From: UKL13-2 sp044229235
Lineage (GTDB): Bacteria > Pseudomonadota > Gammaproteobacteria > Burkholderiales > Usitatibacteraceae
Assembly: GCA_044229235.1 (NCBI GenBank)
Contig: JBGATH010000007.1
Span: 1-64,000 of the forward strand
Direction of reading: 5' to 3'
Length of the DNA stretch: 64,000 nt
Shown here: in pieces, positions 26,289 through 35,881 of the stretch
Numbering within the stretch: the stretch's first letter is position 1
How the letters are laid out: the number at the start of each line of letters is the position of its first letter
Translations under genes and position numbers: made by a program
The notes under the pieces: generated by a model
Told to the model about the DNA's origin: nothing
The model's input: the letters and a program-made list of their open reading frames with translations, nothing else
Databases searched by the model: none

Positions 26289-28541
26289 TCAGGGCTGACC
26301 GAGGAACAGGTAGAAGATGGAGTTCTTTTCCCGCGACCGTCCATAGCCGAGGTACAGCGGTCCAAACAGCGTATCGAAGCCGGTGAAGATGCCGATGGAA
26401 CTCCTGGTGGGACTGCTGCTGAGCAACTGCGCCGTCGGCGCGACCCGCGCGAATTCCAGCGACAGGCCGGCGTACACGCTCTTGCCGAAGGGATTCTGGA
26501 ACTGCACCAGACGGCGCAGGTAGGCAGCACGCGCAAATTCGACCGCGCCCCCGCCAAGTTCACCGGGCCGGTACCCGGAAAGCTGCTGGAATCCGCCCAG
26601 CGAGAACTGGTTGAAGAAGGTCAGGTTGCCCTGGAAGGTGCGGCCGTAACGCGCACCCAGTGACAAGGTGTTGGCGCCATAGGTCAGGTGTTCCTGGTAA
26701 TTCACTTCGGCCTTGCGGTAGTCGGCGGTTGCCTTTTGTGACTTCAGGCTGGCGAAATAGTCCAGCTGGATGATGCGACCCTCGCGCGGAAAATTCGGAT
26801 CATCGATGCTGTCGAACAGGAACTTGGCGCGGGCACCCCCTTCGCGAAATTCCGGGTCGGCGAACACGGACGAGCCGACGGTGATCCGTGCGTTGTTCTT
26901 GGATTGCATCAGGCCGAGGCGCAGGATGGCGTTGCGGTTGATGTCGTAACCGAGGTCGAGCGAGGAAATATTGCTCGACAGCTGGTATTGGGACTGGCGC
27001 CGCCCGGCGATGATGAAGTCAACCGGCCGCTGCACGACTTCAATGCCGGGCGTGACATTGAACGCATTGAAGAACCCGGAGGCGGCAAACGGCTGGAAGA
27101 ACTGCGACGCAAATCGCCGATCGCGACCCAACTGGAAATCGGTGCGCCACTCGGCACCGGCAGAATTGAATTGCGTCTGCAGGACACGCATCAGCAAGTT
27201 GAAACGGCCTTCGCCGACCGTATCTGCCGCCAGTGACAGGCCGAAGCGGATGTAGTTGGGCCCCCACTGCTTTTCCCGCGCGTCTACCGTCAACACGTTG
27301 TAGCCGCCGTCGTTGAGCAGGCTGTAATTGACGCGCTCAAAGTAACCGGTGCCGAACACGCGGCTCACGCCGAGGTTGAATTTCTTGAAGTCGATCGGCT
27401 CGCCGGGATTGACACCCAGCGTGCGCTTGAGTTCATCGGCATTGGCGCGATCGAGGCCTGCCACACGCACTTCCGCAATGCGCTCGCGATCGCCGATCGG
27501 CGCCGGCGCGCGCGCCAGTTGCGCACTGCGCACGGCGGAGTATTGTTCGGGCGTGAGGCTGAGCGCGGCCAGCCGTGCCGACATGCTGCGGGCAGTGGCG
27601 GCGCCGATATTGATAGCATCGCCCACCAGCCGGAAATCGGAGGCGCCGATGGTGTCCAGCGGTGGAGAAATCAGGTGATCGGTGGCATGCAGCGACTCGA
27701 TCGAGCTGCGCACGTTTTGCTCGGTCAGGATGTTGACCATTTGGAGGGAAACGCCGACCAGCGACTGGATGTCCTGTTTCTTCAGCAGCGGCGTACCGAT
27801 GTTGACCACGATGACCACGTCGGCACCCATCTGCCGGGCCACGTCGACCGGCAGATTGCGTGTCAATCCTCCGTCAAGGTAGATATGCTCGCCGATCTGA
27901 TAGGGAGCGATCGCGCCCGGCACGGACATGGATGCGCGCATGGCGTCCACCAGCCGGCCCTGATCGAAAACAACCATCCGGCCGCTCTCTGCATCGGTCG
28001 CCACCGCGCGAAACGGGATCGGCAGTTCGTCGAACTTGACGCTGGGCGGCGCATTGCGGGTGATCTGGCTGAACAGGGAGTCGAACTTCTGGCCTGAAAT
28101 AGCGCCCGGCGGCAGGCGCACGCCGTCGGCCTTCACGCCCAGTTCCAGGCGCAGCAGGCGATTCTGGTCTTCCTCTTTGCGCAGAAAGCTGCGGTCCACG
28201 CGCGGTGATTCGTCGGTCAGCAGGCGGTCCCAGTCCTGTTCCAGCAAACGTTCTTCGAGTTCCTTTGCGGAGGTGCCTGAGGCGTAGGCGGCGCCGACCA
28301 GCGCCCCCATGCTGGAGCCGGCAATGACGTCGATGGGGATGCGCAGTTCCTCTAGAACCTTGATGACGCCGATGTGCGCCGCACCACGCGCGCCGCCGCC
28401 GGACAGTACCAGCCCGATCTTGGGCCGCGTCAGTACGGGTGAAGTGTCGCCGGAGGCGGGCGGTACCTGGCCCATCGCGGGCGCCGCGGCGAGCGCAATT
28501 GCGAGGAGGAGGGATAAGAAGAAGGCCCGCGAAAATATCAC
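26289..28541 (-). CDS. Patatin-like phospholipase fused to Omp85-type barrel (PlpD-like)
   Basis: About 750 residues. A signal peptide ending PAMG precedes a patatin domain (residues about 40-240) with GGGARGAAHIG, nucleophile GSSMGALVG and the catalytic DGG in YLDGGLTRN. One POTRA-like domain (about 345-420) and a 16-stranded Omp85 barrel (about 430-750) follow. This is the type Vd (PlpD) layout, in which the barrel places or exports the lipase at the outer membrane. Start is uncertain: GTG 28541 gives a clean signal peptide but no ribosome-binding site, while the frame stays open to 28649 inside the RND gene. It follows the RND pump genes on the same strand. Confidence 0.85.
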   Translation of the reverse strand: MIFSRAFFLSLLLAIALAAAPAMGQVPPASGDTSPVLTRPKIGLVLSGGGARGAAHIGVIKVLEELRIPIDVIAGSSMGALVGAAYASGTSAKELEERLLEQDWDRLLTDESPRVDRSFLRKEEDQNRLLRLELGVKADGVRLPPGAISGQKFDSLFSQITRNAPPSVKFDELPIPFRAVATDAESGRMVVFDQGRLVDAMRASMSVPGAIAPYQIGEHIYLDGGLTRNLPVDVARQMGADVVIVVNIGTPLLKKQDIQSLVGVSLQMVNILTEQNVRSSIESLHATDHLISPPLDTIGASDFRLVGDAINIGAATARSMSARLAALSLTPEQYSAVRSAQLARAPAPIGDRERIAEVRVAGLDRANADELKRTLGVNPGEPIDFKKFNLGVSRVFGTGYFERVNYSLLNDGGYNVLTVDAREKQWGPNYIRFGLSLAADTVGEGRFNLLMRVLQTQFNSAGAEWRTDFQLGRDRRFASQFFQPFAASGFFNAFNVTPGIEVVQRPVDFIIAGRRQSQYQLSSNISSLDLGYDINRNAILRLGLMQSKNNARITVGSSVFADPEFREGGARAKFLFDSIDDPNFPREGRIIQLDYFASLKSQKATADYRKAEVNYQEHLTYGANTLSLGARYGRTFQGNLTFFNQFSLGGFQQLSGYRPGELGGGAVEFARAAYLRRLVQFQNPFGKSVYAGLSLEFARVAPTAQLLSSSPTRSSIGIFTGFDTLFGPLYLGYGRSREKNSIFYLFLGQP

Positions 28542-28597
28542 GGCGGTATTGTAACGCGAGGCGATTGCGAATCCGCGCGCCGCCACGCGGTCGCAGG

Positions 28598-31500
28598 TCA
28601 GGCGGGCGCGATCACCTTGGCGGGCGTGTCCGGGCGAATCCGAAACCACGCTGCGTAGAGCGCGGGCAGGAACAGCAGCGTCAGCAACGTGGCGACGAAC
28701 AGGCCGCCCATGATGGCCACCGCCATCGGCCCGAAGAAGTCGGAACGCGTCAGCGGAATCATGGCCAGTATGGCGGCCAGCGCCGTGAGCGCGATCGGCC
28801 GCAGGCGGCGCACGGTGGCGTCGATGATGGCGTTGTAGGGCAGCTGCCCCGCGTTGATGTCCTGTTCAATCTGGTCGATGAGGATCACCGAGTTGCGCAT
28901 GATCATGCCGAACAGGGCAATGGTGCCGAGCATGGCAACGAAGCCGAACGGTTTGTTGAATACCAGCAGGGCAATGGCCACGCCCACCAGTCCCAGCGGC
29001 GCGGTCAGTACCACCAGCAACACGCGCTGGAAGCTCATCAGCTGGATCATCAAAATGGTGAGCACAGCGCCGAAGAACAGCGGCAGGCCGGCGTTGATGG
29101 AGTTCTGTCCCTTGGCACTTTCCTCCACCGCGCCACCGACTTCGATGCGATAGCCGACCGGTAGTTTTTCGCGCAGGCCGGCGATCTTGGCATTGACGTC
29201 TGCAGTCGCCGTGGCCGGTTGCAGCGAGCTATCGTAAATGTCGGCGCGCACCGTAATGGTCGGCAAGCGGTCGCGGCGCCAGATGACGCCGTCCTCAAAT
29301 TCATACCGCACCTTGGCGATCTGGGTCAGCGGCACCGCCTTGCCGGCCCGGGTCGGCACGTTCAGGCTTTCCAGCAAATGCATCTTGGCGCGCTCTTCGG
29401 CCGGCCCGCGAATGAGGATTTCCACAAGCTTGTCGCGCTCGCGGTAGAGCGTTGCCTGCACGCCGTTGAGCGAGGTGTTGATAAAGGTCGACAATTCCTG
29501 CGAGGACACGCCCAGCAGGCGAGCCTTGTCCTGGTCGACATCCAGCTTGATCACCTTCGACTTCTCGTCCCAGTCGAACTGCACGTTGGCCAGGCCCTTG
29601 TTGGCACGCATCACGGTGGCCACCTCGGTGGCGATCTCGCGGATGACGGCGATATCTTCGCCCGATACCCGGAACTGGACGGGAAATCCGATCGGCGGGC
29701 CGTTCTGCAGTTCGAGCACGCGGGTGCGCACTTCCGGGAACTCGGTCTCGAACAGCTTGATCAGCCGGCCACGCAGCTCGCGCCGGGCGGCCACGCTGTT
29801 GGTGGTGATGACAAACTGTGTGAAACTCGCGGCCGGCAACTGCTGATCCAGCGGGAAGTAGAAGCGTGGACTTCCGGTGCCGACATAGCTGGCGTAATTG
29901 CTGTACAAATCCTTCTGGCCGGCCAGAAATTTCTCCAGTTTTGCAACCTGCATTTCGGTCGCCTGGAACGACGAGCCCTCCGCCAGCTTCATGTCCACCA
30001 GCAACTCGACGCGGGTCGACGAGGGGAAAAACTGCTGCTGCACGAACTTGAACGCAAACAGGGACGCAGCGAACATCAGTACGGTCGCGACGATCACGGT
30101 CTTGCGATTGGCCACACACCAGGCCACAGCCTTGCGAAAACGCACGTAGAACGGCGTGGCGTATACGTCGTGTTCGCCGTGGACGTCCGCATCATGCTGT
30201 TGGCCTGCGACCTCGTCGGCGTTGGCGCAGCCCGGCGGGCAGATGCGGCTGGCGAGTCGCGCGCCGATCAGCGGCAGCCTGGAAACCCAGGCGGCAACAC
30301 GCCGGACGCGCGGCGTCATGACCGGCTTGCCGTTGCGATAGTCCGGCAGGAAGTGGTAACCAAGATACGGGATGAAAATTACCGCGGCGAACCACGACAG
30401 GATGAGCGCGATCGAGGTCACCTGGAAAATCGAGCGCGTGTATTCGCCCGTGCCGGATTTGGCCGTGGCGATGGGCAGGAATCCCGCGACCGTCACCAGC
30501 GTGCCGGACAGCATGGGGAACGCGGTGGAGGTGTAGGCAAAGCTGGCGGCACGCGTGCGGTTCCAGCCTTGTTCCATCTTGATGGCCATCATCTCCACGG
30601 CGATGATCGCATCGTCGACCAGCAGGCCCAGCCCCAGCACCAGCGCGCCCAGCGAGATCTTGTGCAGGCCGACATCGAACAGGTACATGAAGAAGAACGT
30701 CAGCGCGAGCACCAGTGGAATGGATAGCGCCACCACGAATCCGGTGCGTACCCCGAGGCTGAAAAACGTCACCGCCAGCACGATGATCACGGCCTCGGCC
30801 AGTGCGCGGACGAATTCGCGCACGCTGCTGGCGACGGCCTTCGGCTGATCGTTCACGCGGTGCAGCTCGATCCCCACCGGCAATGTCCGCTCGAGGTGCG
30901 CGAGCGTGTCGTCGAGGTGCTTGCCGAGCTGGATGATGTCGCCACCCTGGCGCATCGCCACACCCAGCCCCAATGCTTCCTGCCCCATGTAGCGCATCTT
31001 GGTGAACGGCGGATCCGCATAACCGCGTTTGACGGTGGCGATGTCGCCGATCTTGAAGACGCGGTTATTGGCGCGAATGGTGAAGTTGCGCACGGCCTCG
31101 ACACTGTCGAATGCGCCGGATGCGCGCACATAAATCTTGTCGGTGGGGGTCTCGAAGGCGCCGCCGGGCGCAACAGCGTTTTGCGCCTGCATGGCCGCGA
31201 CGATCGTGCCGCCGTCAATGCCGAGCGTCGCCAGCTTTACATTCGACACGTCGATGAATATTTTTTCTTCCTGCTCGCCGATGATCTCGACCTTGGCTAC
31301 ATCCGGTATTCGCAGCAGCTCGCGGCGCACGCGGTCCGCAAACAGTTTCTTGTCGGCATAGCCGAAGCCTTCGCCGGTGATGGCGAATATGTTGCCGAAG
31401 GTGTCGCCGAATTCGTCGTTATAGAACGGCCCCTGCACCCCTTGCGGCAGGGTCTGGCGGATATCGCCTATGCGTTTCCTGACCTGGTACTGCGTTTCCG

Positions 31501-31822
31501 GCACGACCGAGGCGGGTGCGGCATCGTTGATCGCAAAGAAAATCAGCGATTCACCGGGACGCGAATAGCTGCGCAGAAAGTTGACGTTGGGAACTTCCTG
31601 CAGTTTTCGCTCAAGCTTCTCGGTGAGCTGCTGGTCGACCTCCGCAGTCGATGCGCCCGGCCAGATCGTGCGGATGGTCATGAATTTGAAGGTGAAGGGC
31701 GGGTCTTCCGACTGGCCCAGCCGGCCGTAGGAGAACAGGCCCATCACGCCCATTACCACGATCATGTAGAGCACCAGCGGCTGGTGCTTCAGCGCCCATT
31801 CGGACAGGTTGAAGTTTTTCAT
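28598..31822 (-). CDS. RND efflux transporter, inner-membrane permease
   Basis: A 1074-residue AcrB-type proton-driven pump. It has the two six-helix bundles and periplasmic loops of the family. The proton relay is seen in LGLGLLVDDAIIAVE near residue 398, and the second-half equivalent is ALFGMIMRNSVILID. Residues 525-555, between TM6 and TM7, carry an unusual insert with CPPGC and QQHDADVHGEHD, perhaps a metal-binding loop. The adaptor gene lies 23 bases upstream. No outer-membrane channel gene is in the window, so a TolC-like protein elsewhere is expected. Substrate is unknown: it is not clearly a heavy-metal (CusA-type) pump by its core motifs. Confidence 0.93.
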   Translation of the reverse strand: MKNFNLSEWALKHQPLVLYMIVVMGVMGLFSYGRLGQSEDPPFTFKFMTIRTIWPGASTAEVDQQLTEKLERKLQEVPNVNFLRSYSRPGESLIFFAINDAAPASVVPETQYQVRKRIGDIRQTLPQGVQGPFYNDEFGDTFGNIFAITGEGFGYADKKLFADRVRRELLRIPDVAKVEIIGEQEEKIFIDVSNVKLATLGIDGGTIVAAMQAQNAVAPGGAFETPTDKIYVRASGAFDSVEAVRNFTIRANNRVFKIGDIATVKRGYADPPFTKMRYMGQEALGLGVAMRQGGDIIQLGKHLDDTLAHLERTLPVGIELHRVNDQPKAVASSVREFVRALAEAVIIVLAVTFFSLGVRTGFVVALSIPLVLALTFFFMYLFDVGLHKISLGALVLGLGLLVDDAIIAVEMMAIKMEQGWNRTRAASFAYTSTAFPMLSGTLVTVAGFLPIATAKSGTGEYTRSIFQVTSIALILSWFAAVIFIPYLGYHFLPDYRNGKPVMTPRVRRVAAWVSRLPLIGARLASRICPPGCANADEVAGQQHDADVHGEHDVYATPFYVRFRKAVAWCVANRKTVIVATVLMFAASLFAFKFVQQQFFPSSTRVELLVDMKLAEGSSFQATEMQVAKLEKFLAGQKDLYSNYASYVGTGSPRFYFPLDQQLPAASFTQFVITTNSVAARRELRGRLIKLFETEFPEVRTRVLELQNGPPIGFPVQFRVSGEDIAVIREIATEVATVMRANKGLANVQFDWDEKSKVIKLDVDQDKARLLGVSSQELSTFINTSLNGVQATLYRERDKLVEILIRGPAEERAKMHLLESLNVPTRAGKAVPLTQIAKVRYEFEDGVIWRRDRLPTITVRADIYDSSLQPATATADVNAKIAGLREKLPVGYRIEVGGAVEESAKGQNSINAGLPLFFGAVLTILMIQLMSFQRVLLVVLTAPLGLVGVAIALLVFNKPFGFVAMLGTIALFGMIMRNSVILIDQIEQDINAGQLPYNAIIDATVRRLRPIALTALAAILAMIPLTRSDFFGPMAVAIMGGLFVATLLTLLFLPALYAAWFRIRPDTPAKVIAPA

Positions 31823-31845
31823 TGCGGTGAGTGCCGGAGGGTGCG

Positions 31846-33042
31846 CTAGAGGCCGAGCCGGGATTTTGCGAGCTTCGTGCCCGGGAGCGGTGATTCGGGC
31901 GGCGCGTACGCCACCTTGCCGTCACCCGTCACATGCGGGTCGATGATCGGTTTCACCACGTCGCCTTCGCGCAGCTTGTGCACGCCGGCGGCGACGATCG
32001 TGTCTCCCACGGCCACGCCGCCCCTGACCAGCGCGGCGTTTTCGCGGTACTGAACGACGGTCACAGGCTTAAGGCTGACCTTGCCGTCGGCCGCAATCTT
32101 CCAGACACCGGTGGCGTCGTTCTTTACCAGGATGGATGACAGCGGAACGGAAAGTACGCCGAATTCGCTCGCGCCGAGAAAAACGGCATAGGCGCTCATG
32201 CCCAGTTGCACACCTTCATCGGCGTCCAGCAGCGTGATGCGTACCGGATAGGTCCGGGTGACCGCATCGGCAGCCGCACCGACTTCGCGTACTTTCGCCA
32301 GGTAATACTTGCCCGGCTGCGACCATGTCGCCACCCGCAACTGCTTTACCACGCTGCCTTTGGCGCCGATGCTGCGGAACTCGGCAATTTTGCTTTCCGG
32401 CGCGCTGATCGACAGTTCCTTTTCCGCTGGATTGGCGATGCGCATGACGGCCTGCCCCTGGGCAACCACCTGTCCGGCTTCTGCCGATACCTGCGTGACC
32501 ACGCCATCCTGCTCGGCTACCAGCGTTGCATACGCGGCCTGGTTCAGCGAGACGCTGGCTTGCGCCCGCGCCGACTCCAGCCTTGCCTTGGCCGCGTTGG
32601 CAACATTGAGTTTCTGGTCCAGCGCGGACTGGCTGACGAAGCCCTTGGCGAACAAATCCTTGAAGCGCTTGTATTCGGCATCGGCAAACGTTGCCTCGGT
32701 GTCGGCGGCATTGACGTTGGCGGCTGCCGCATCGGCGGCGAGTTTGACGTCCTGGGGGTCGAGTCGCGCCAGTGCCTGGCCGCGCTTGACGACCGCACCT
32801 TGTTCCACCAGCCGTTCGACCAGTTTCCCGCCGATGCGAAATGCGTGATCGGCTTCGTGGCGCGCGCGGATCTCGCCGGGATACACGTCGGAATCGACGC
32901 CTGCATTGCTGCCTACCTTATATGCCAGGGCAGGGCGCACGGTATCAGCTGGCGCGTCAGGCTTGCCGCACCCGGCCAGTAGCAGGCCGCCTGCTGTCAG
33001 GATGCCGACGATTTTGTAGGCGAAAGGCGCTTTAGTGTTCAT
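31846..33042 (-). CDS. RND efflux periplasmic adaptor lipoprotein
   Basis: A 398-residue membrane-fusion protein linking the RND permease to an outer-membrane channel. The N-terminus has a lipobox LAGC with Cys25. The barrel-sandwich (lipoyl) halves are at about 60-95 and 160-200 (DGVVTQVSAEAGQVVAQGQA), separated by an alpha hairpin at about 95-160. A beta-barrel and membrane-proximal domain follow. It is the first gene of the efflux operon; a palindromic operator-like site lies 41 bases upstream of its ATG. Confidence 0.92.
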   Translation of the reverse strand: MNTKAPFAYKIVGILTAGGLLLAGCGKPDAPADTVRPALAYKVGSNAGVDSDVYPGEIRARHEADHAFRIGGKLVERLVEQGAVVKRGQALARLDPQDVKLAADAAAANVNAADTEATFADAEYKRFKDLFAKGFVSQSALDQKLNVANAAKARLESARAQASVSLNQAAYATLVAEQDGVVTQVSAEAGQVVAQGQAVMRIANPAEKELSISAPESKIAEFRSIGAKGSVVKQLRVATWSQPGKYYLAKVREVGAAADAVTRTYPVRITLLDADEGVQLGMSAYAVFLGASEFGVLSVPLSSILVKNDATGVWKIAADGKVSLKPVTVVQYRENAALVRGGVAVGDTIVAAGVHKLREGDVVKPIIDPHVTGDGKVAYAPPESPLPGTKLAKSRLGL

Positions 33043-33082
33043 TGCTGGGTGGTCCCGGATATTGGCAAGTTCAAACCGAATA

Positions 33083-33104
33083 TAACTGACTGGTCGGTAA
33101 GTTA
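33083..33104 (-). promoter_or_regulatory. TetR-type operator upstream of RND operon
   Basis: A 22-base imperfect palindrome that begins TAACTGACTGGTCGGTAAG, ends AGTTA and matches its own reverse complement at about 16 positions. Sites with this ACTGAC/GTCGGT core are typical of TetR/AcrR repressors of efflux pumps. On the minus strand a -10-like TATATT overlaps its downstream edge, so a bound repressor would block transcription. No tetR gene is in the window. Confidence 0.55.
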
Positions 33105-33305
33105 CTAGTTATTCCCAGGACTGTCAATATCGAAATCCTCAGCCGCGTCGACGGCGTTTTCGGTTCGCTCGCAGCACACGCAAACCACTGATTCGGGAGG
33201 AATTTCCGGCATCCCCACGACGCCGGCAATTAGCTTGGCGGTGCGGTGTCATGCGCGGGTTCATACCGGCATCAGGCGCCGGAGTTGCCGATTGCAACCT
33301 GCCGG

Positions 33306-34802
33306 TCAGGCCCAGCTCTTGGTGCGCTCCACGGCTCGCGCCCACTGCGCGAGTTTGTCGCGGGCGATCTCCGGCGGCATGGTCGGCTGGAAGGTACGGT
33401 CCTTACGCCATAAAGCCGCAATTTCTTCCTGCGATTCCCACACACCGACCGCGAGGCCGGCCAGAAAGGCGGCGCCAAGAGCGGTGGTCTCTGTGATGAC
33501 CGGCCGCACCACATCCACCCCGGAGATGTCAGCCTGCAATTGCATCAGAAGGTTGTTGGCCGTGGCGCCGCCGTCCACGCGAAGCTCGGCCAGGGCGATG
33601 CCGGCATCGTCGCGCATGGCCAGCGCCAGCTCGGCACTTTGGAAGGCAATCGCTTCCAGTGCCGCGCGCGCGATATGGGCGCGCGTGCTGCCGCGGGTGA
33701 GGCCCAGCAGGGCGCCGCGGGCTGCCTGATCCCAATGCGGCGCGCCGAGTCCCGCGAAGGCCGGCACCATGAATACGCCCCCTGTATCCGGGACGGATGC
33801 GGCCAGCGCTTCAACCTCCTGCGCACTGCCGATGATGCCGAGGCCGTCGCGCAGCCATTGCACTGCTGCGCCGCCGATGAATACGCTCCCTTCCAGCGCA
33901 TAGTTGGTCTGGCTCTGCAGGCGCCCACCCAGCCGCCAGGCAACCGTTGAAATCAGCCGGTGCCGCGACACAACCGCCTTGTCGCCGGTGTTCATCAACA
34001 TGAAACAGCCTGTGCCGTAAGTGTTCTTGGCCATCCCGGCACGGTGGCACGCCTGTCCAAATAGCGCAGACTGCTGGTCTCCTGCCACGCCGCCGATGGG
34101 TATGCCCTTTGGCAAACCCGCACAATCGGTCGTGCCGATGACTTCACTGGAACTGACAATTTTCGGCAAAACCACCGCGGGAACGTCCAGCAGGCGCAGC
34201 AGGTCCCCATCCCAATCCAGCGTATGGATGTTGAAAAGCATGGTGCGGGATGCGTTTGAGACGTCGGTGGCATGGACTTTGCCTCCGGTCAGGTTCCAGA
34301 TGAGCCAGCTGTCAATGGTGCCGAAGGCAAGTTCACCGTTTGCCGCACGCGCCCTTGCGCCCGGAACGTTGTCGAGCAGCCACTTCAGCTTTGTTCCCGA
34401 AAAATACGCATCCACTACCAGACCGGTCTTTTCCCGAATCAAGTTTTCATGCCCACTTGCTTTGAGCGTGTCACAGAATGCCGACGTACGACGGTCCTGC
34501 CAGACGATTGCGGGCGCGACCGGCTCTCCGCTGCGCCGATCCCACAAAACCGTGGTTTCTCGCTGGTTAGTGATACCGAGCGCGGCAATCCGGCTGTTGC
34601 GCTGGCTGCAGAGGGAAAGTGCCTCGGCGGCAACCGCCAATTGAGTGCGCCAGATCTCGGCCGGATCATGCTCCACCCAGCCAGGCTGGGGAAAATGTTG
34701 GGTGAATTCCCGTTGCGATACCGCCAGCACATTGGCTTCGCGGTCGAAGACCAGCGCGCGCGAACTGGTGGTACCTTGATCGAGGGCGAGAACGGCATTC
34801 AT
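33306..34802 (-). CDS. glpK: Glycerol kinase GlpK
   Basis: A 498-residue FGGY kinase that phosphorylates glycerol to glycerol-3-phosphate. The ATP-binding phosphate loop is ALDQGTTSSRALVFD (residues 5-19). The substrate region contains WQDRRTSAFCD near residue 102, and the hinge GVAGDQQSALFGQ near residue 240. The C-terminal FGGY segment has LRVDGGATANNLLMQLQAD near residue 405. No glpF or glpD lies nearby, so it seems a stand-alone copy. ATG 34802 is chosen over the TTG three codons upstream; the ribosome site AAAGGAG fits it. Confidence 0.96.
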   Translation of the reverse strand: MNAVLALDQGTTSSRALVFDREANVLAVSQREFTQHFPQPGWVEHDPAEIWRTQLAVAAEALSLCSQRNSRIAALGITNQRETTVLWDRRSGEPVAPAIVWQDRRTSAFCDTLKASGHENLIREKTGLVVDAYFSGTKLKWLLDNVPGARARAANGELAFGTIDSWLIWNLTGGKVHATDVSNASRTMLFNIHTLDWDGDLLRLLDVPAVVLPKIVSSSEVIGTTDCAGLPKGIPIGGVAGDQQSALFGQACHRAGMAKNTYGTGCFMLMNTGDKAVVSRHRLISTVAWRLGGRLQSQTNYALEGSVFIGGAAVQWLRDGLGIIGSAQEVEALAASVPDTGGVFMVPAFAGLGAPHWDQAARGALLGLTRGSTRAHIARAALEAIAFQSAELALAMRDDAGIALAELRVDGGATANNLLMQLQADISGVDVVRPVITETTALGAAFLAGLAVGVWESQEEIAALWRKDRTFQPTMPPEIARDKLAQWARAVERTKSWA

Positions 34803-34987
34803 GGCTTGCAAACTCCTTTGTCTGCTGACACCTGCAATTGACTGCGGTAAAATATTGAATTAAAAGAGTGATCGTACGCGGCTCGATTCCGTCGCCGGTG
34901 GCAATTCCGGCGATTCGCCGCGCGCGGCGCGCCGGACCTGGCGCATCAGAATGCTACAACGTGCACTAGTAACAAAGCGGAGAATTC

Positions 34988-35785
34988 ATGGGACTGCTCG
35001 ACGACCTTAAAAAAGAGGCCGATACCCTCAAGAACCAAGAGGCCGAGCGCACGCAGACAATCAAGGCCAATGCGGCGGCGGTTGACCGCGCGCTGCGCAA
35101 AACCTTCAACTACATGAACGAACTGTTCAAGCAGTTGAACGTGGTCAAGCCTGCCTGTCCACGCACCTACGACCTGCAATCGGTCGGTGTCATCGACGGC
35201 CTCTCGCAAAGCGAGTACCGCATCGAGTTTCGGACCTCGCAACGCAACAACAGCGAGCATTACGAGAACCTGAGCGTCACCTTCCGGCGCAGCAAGCCGG
35301 AACAACTGACCGTGAAGCGCGATGCCGAACAGATCGAGCGGTTCCGCGACCTGTTATGGCAGAACAACATGCGTTTCACCTCGGAAGTCTTTCGCAATGA
35401 GCGGCGAGTGGTCATCACCGAGGTGTTCAAGATCAATTGCGAGATTCTGTGCGGGGCGGACATCATTGGTGACTACGACAATGGCGCGGTCCGCTTCAAG
35501 CTGAAGAACATCGAGGACTTCGGACCCACCGTCTACACGCTTGAGCCGGATTCCATCAATGATCAGGCGCTGGAAGATCTGGCACGCATGTTCATCGGCA
35601 AGGAATCAAATTTCAAGAACTACAACCGGCGCCCGGCGGCCAACCTGAGCGCGACCGGCCAGTACCAGCGGCCGAACCTGAAAGTGCCGCAGTACGCGGT
35701 GGCGCCGACACCGGAACCGGAGCCGGAGAAGAAAGGTGGCCTGTTCGGTTCAATCAAGTCCGTGTTCAAGAAGCCGTCCGAGTAG
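34988..35785 (+). CDS. Conserved protein of unknown function
   Basis: A 265-residue soluble protein with no signal peptide or membrane segment. It opens with a charged helix (GLLDDLKKEADTLKNQEAE), then a mixed alpha/beta body with VGVIDGLSQSEYRIEFRTS near residue 74, and ends in a Pro/Glu linker and a basic tail (GGLFGSIKSVFKKPSE). I do not recognise the family. GGAG lies 7-9 bases before ATG 34988. It stands alone, divergent from glpK and convergent to htpX, with a strong terminator hairpin beyond it. Confidence 0.8.
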   Translation: MGLLDDLKKEADTLKNQEAERTQTIKANAAAVDRALRKTFNYMNELFKQLNVVKPACPRTYDLQSVGVIDGLSQSEYRIEFRTSQRNNSEHYENLSVTFRRSKPEQLTVKRDAEQIERFRDLLWQNNMRFTSEVFRNERRVVITEVFKINCEILCGADIIGDYDNGAVRFKLKNIEDFGPTVYTLEPDSINDQALEDLARMFIGKESNFKNYNRRPAANLSATGQYQRPNLKVPQYAVAPTPEPEPEKKGGLFGSIKSVFKKPSE

Positions 35786-35831
35786 GCGTGCGGCGCTGCC
35801 CGCAGTTTTCGGACAGCAAGCCAGAAATGAA

Positions 35832-35864
35832 AAAGCCCCGACTGTCGCCAGTCGGGGCTTTTGT
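35832..35864. terminator. Bidirectional terminator
   Basis: Perfect 12-base arms AAAGCCCCGACT and AGTCGGGGCTTT with a GTCGCC loop. T-rich runs follow on both strands, as needed to end the rightward transcript of the unknown gene and the leftward transcript of htpX, which converge here. Confidence 0.9.
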
Positions 35865-35881
35865 TTGCGGCCTTGAGATGT

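Noticed and set aside
29219..30727. 502-codon plus-strand frame over the RND permease
   Set aside because: Antisense shadow; the RND gene has all helices and relay residues.
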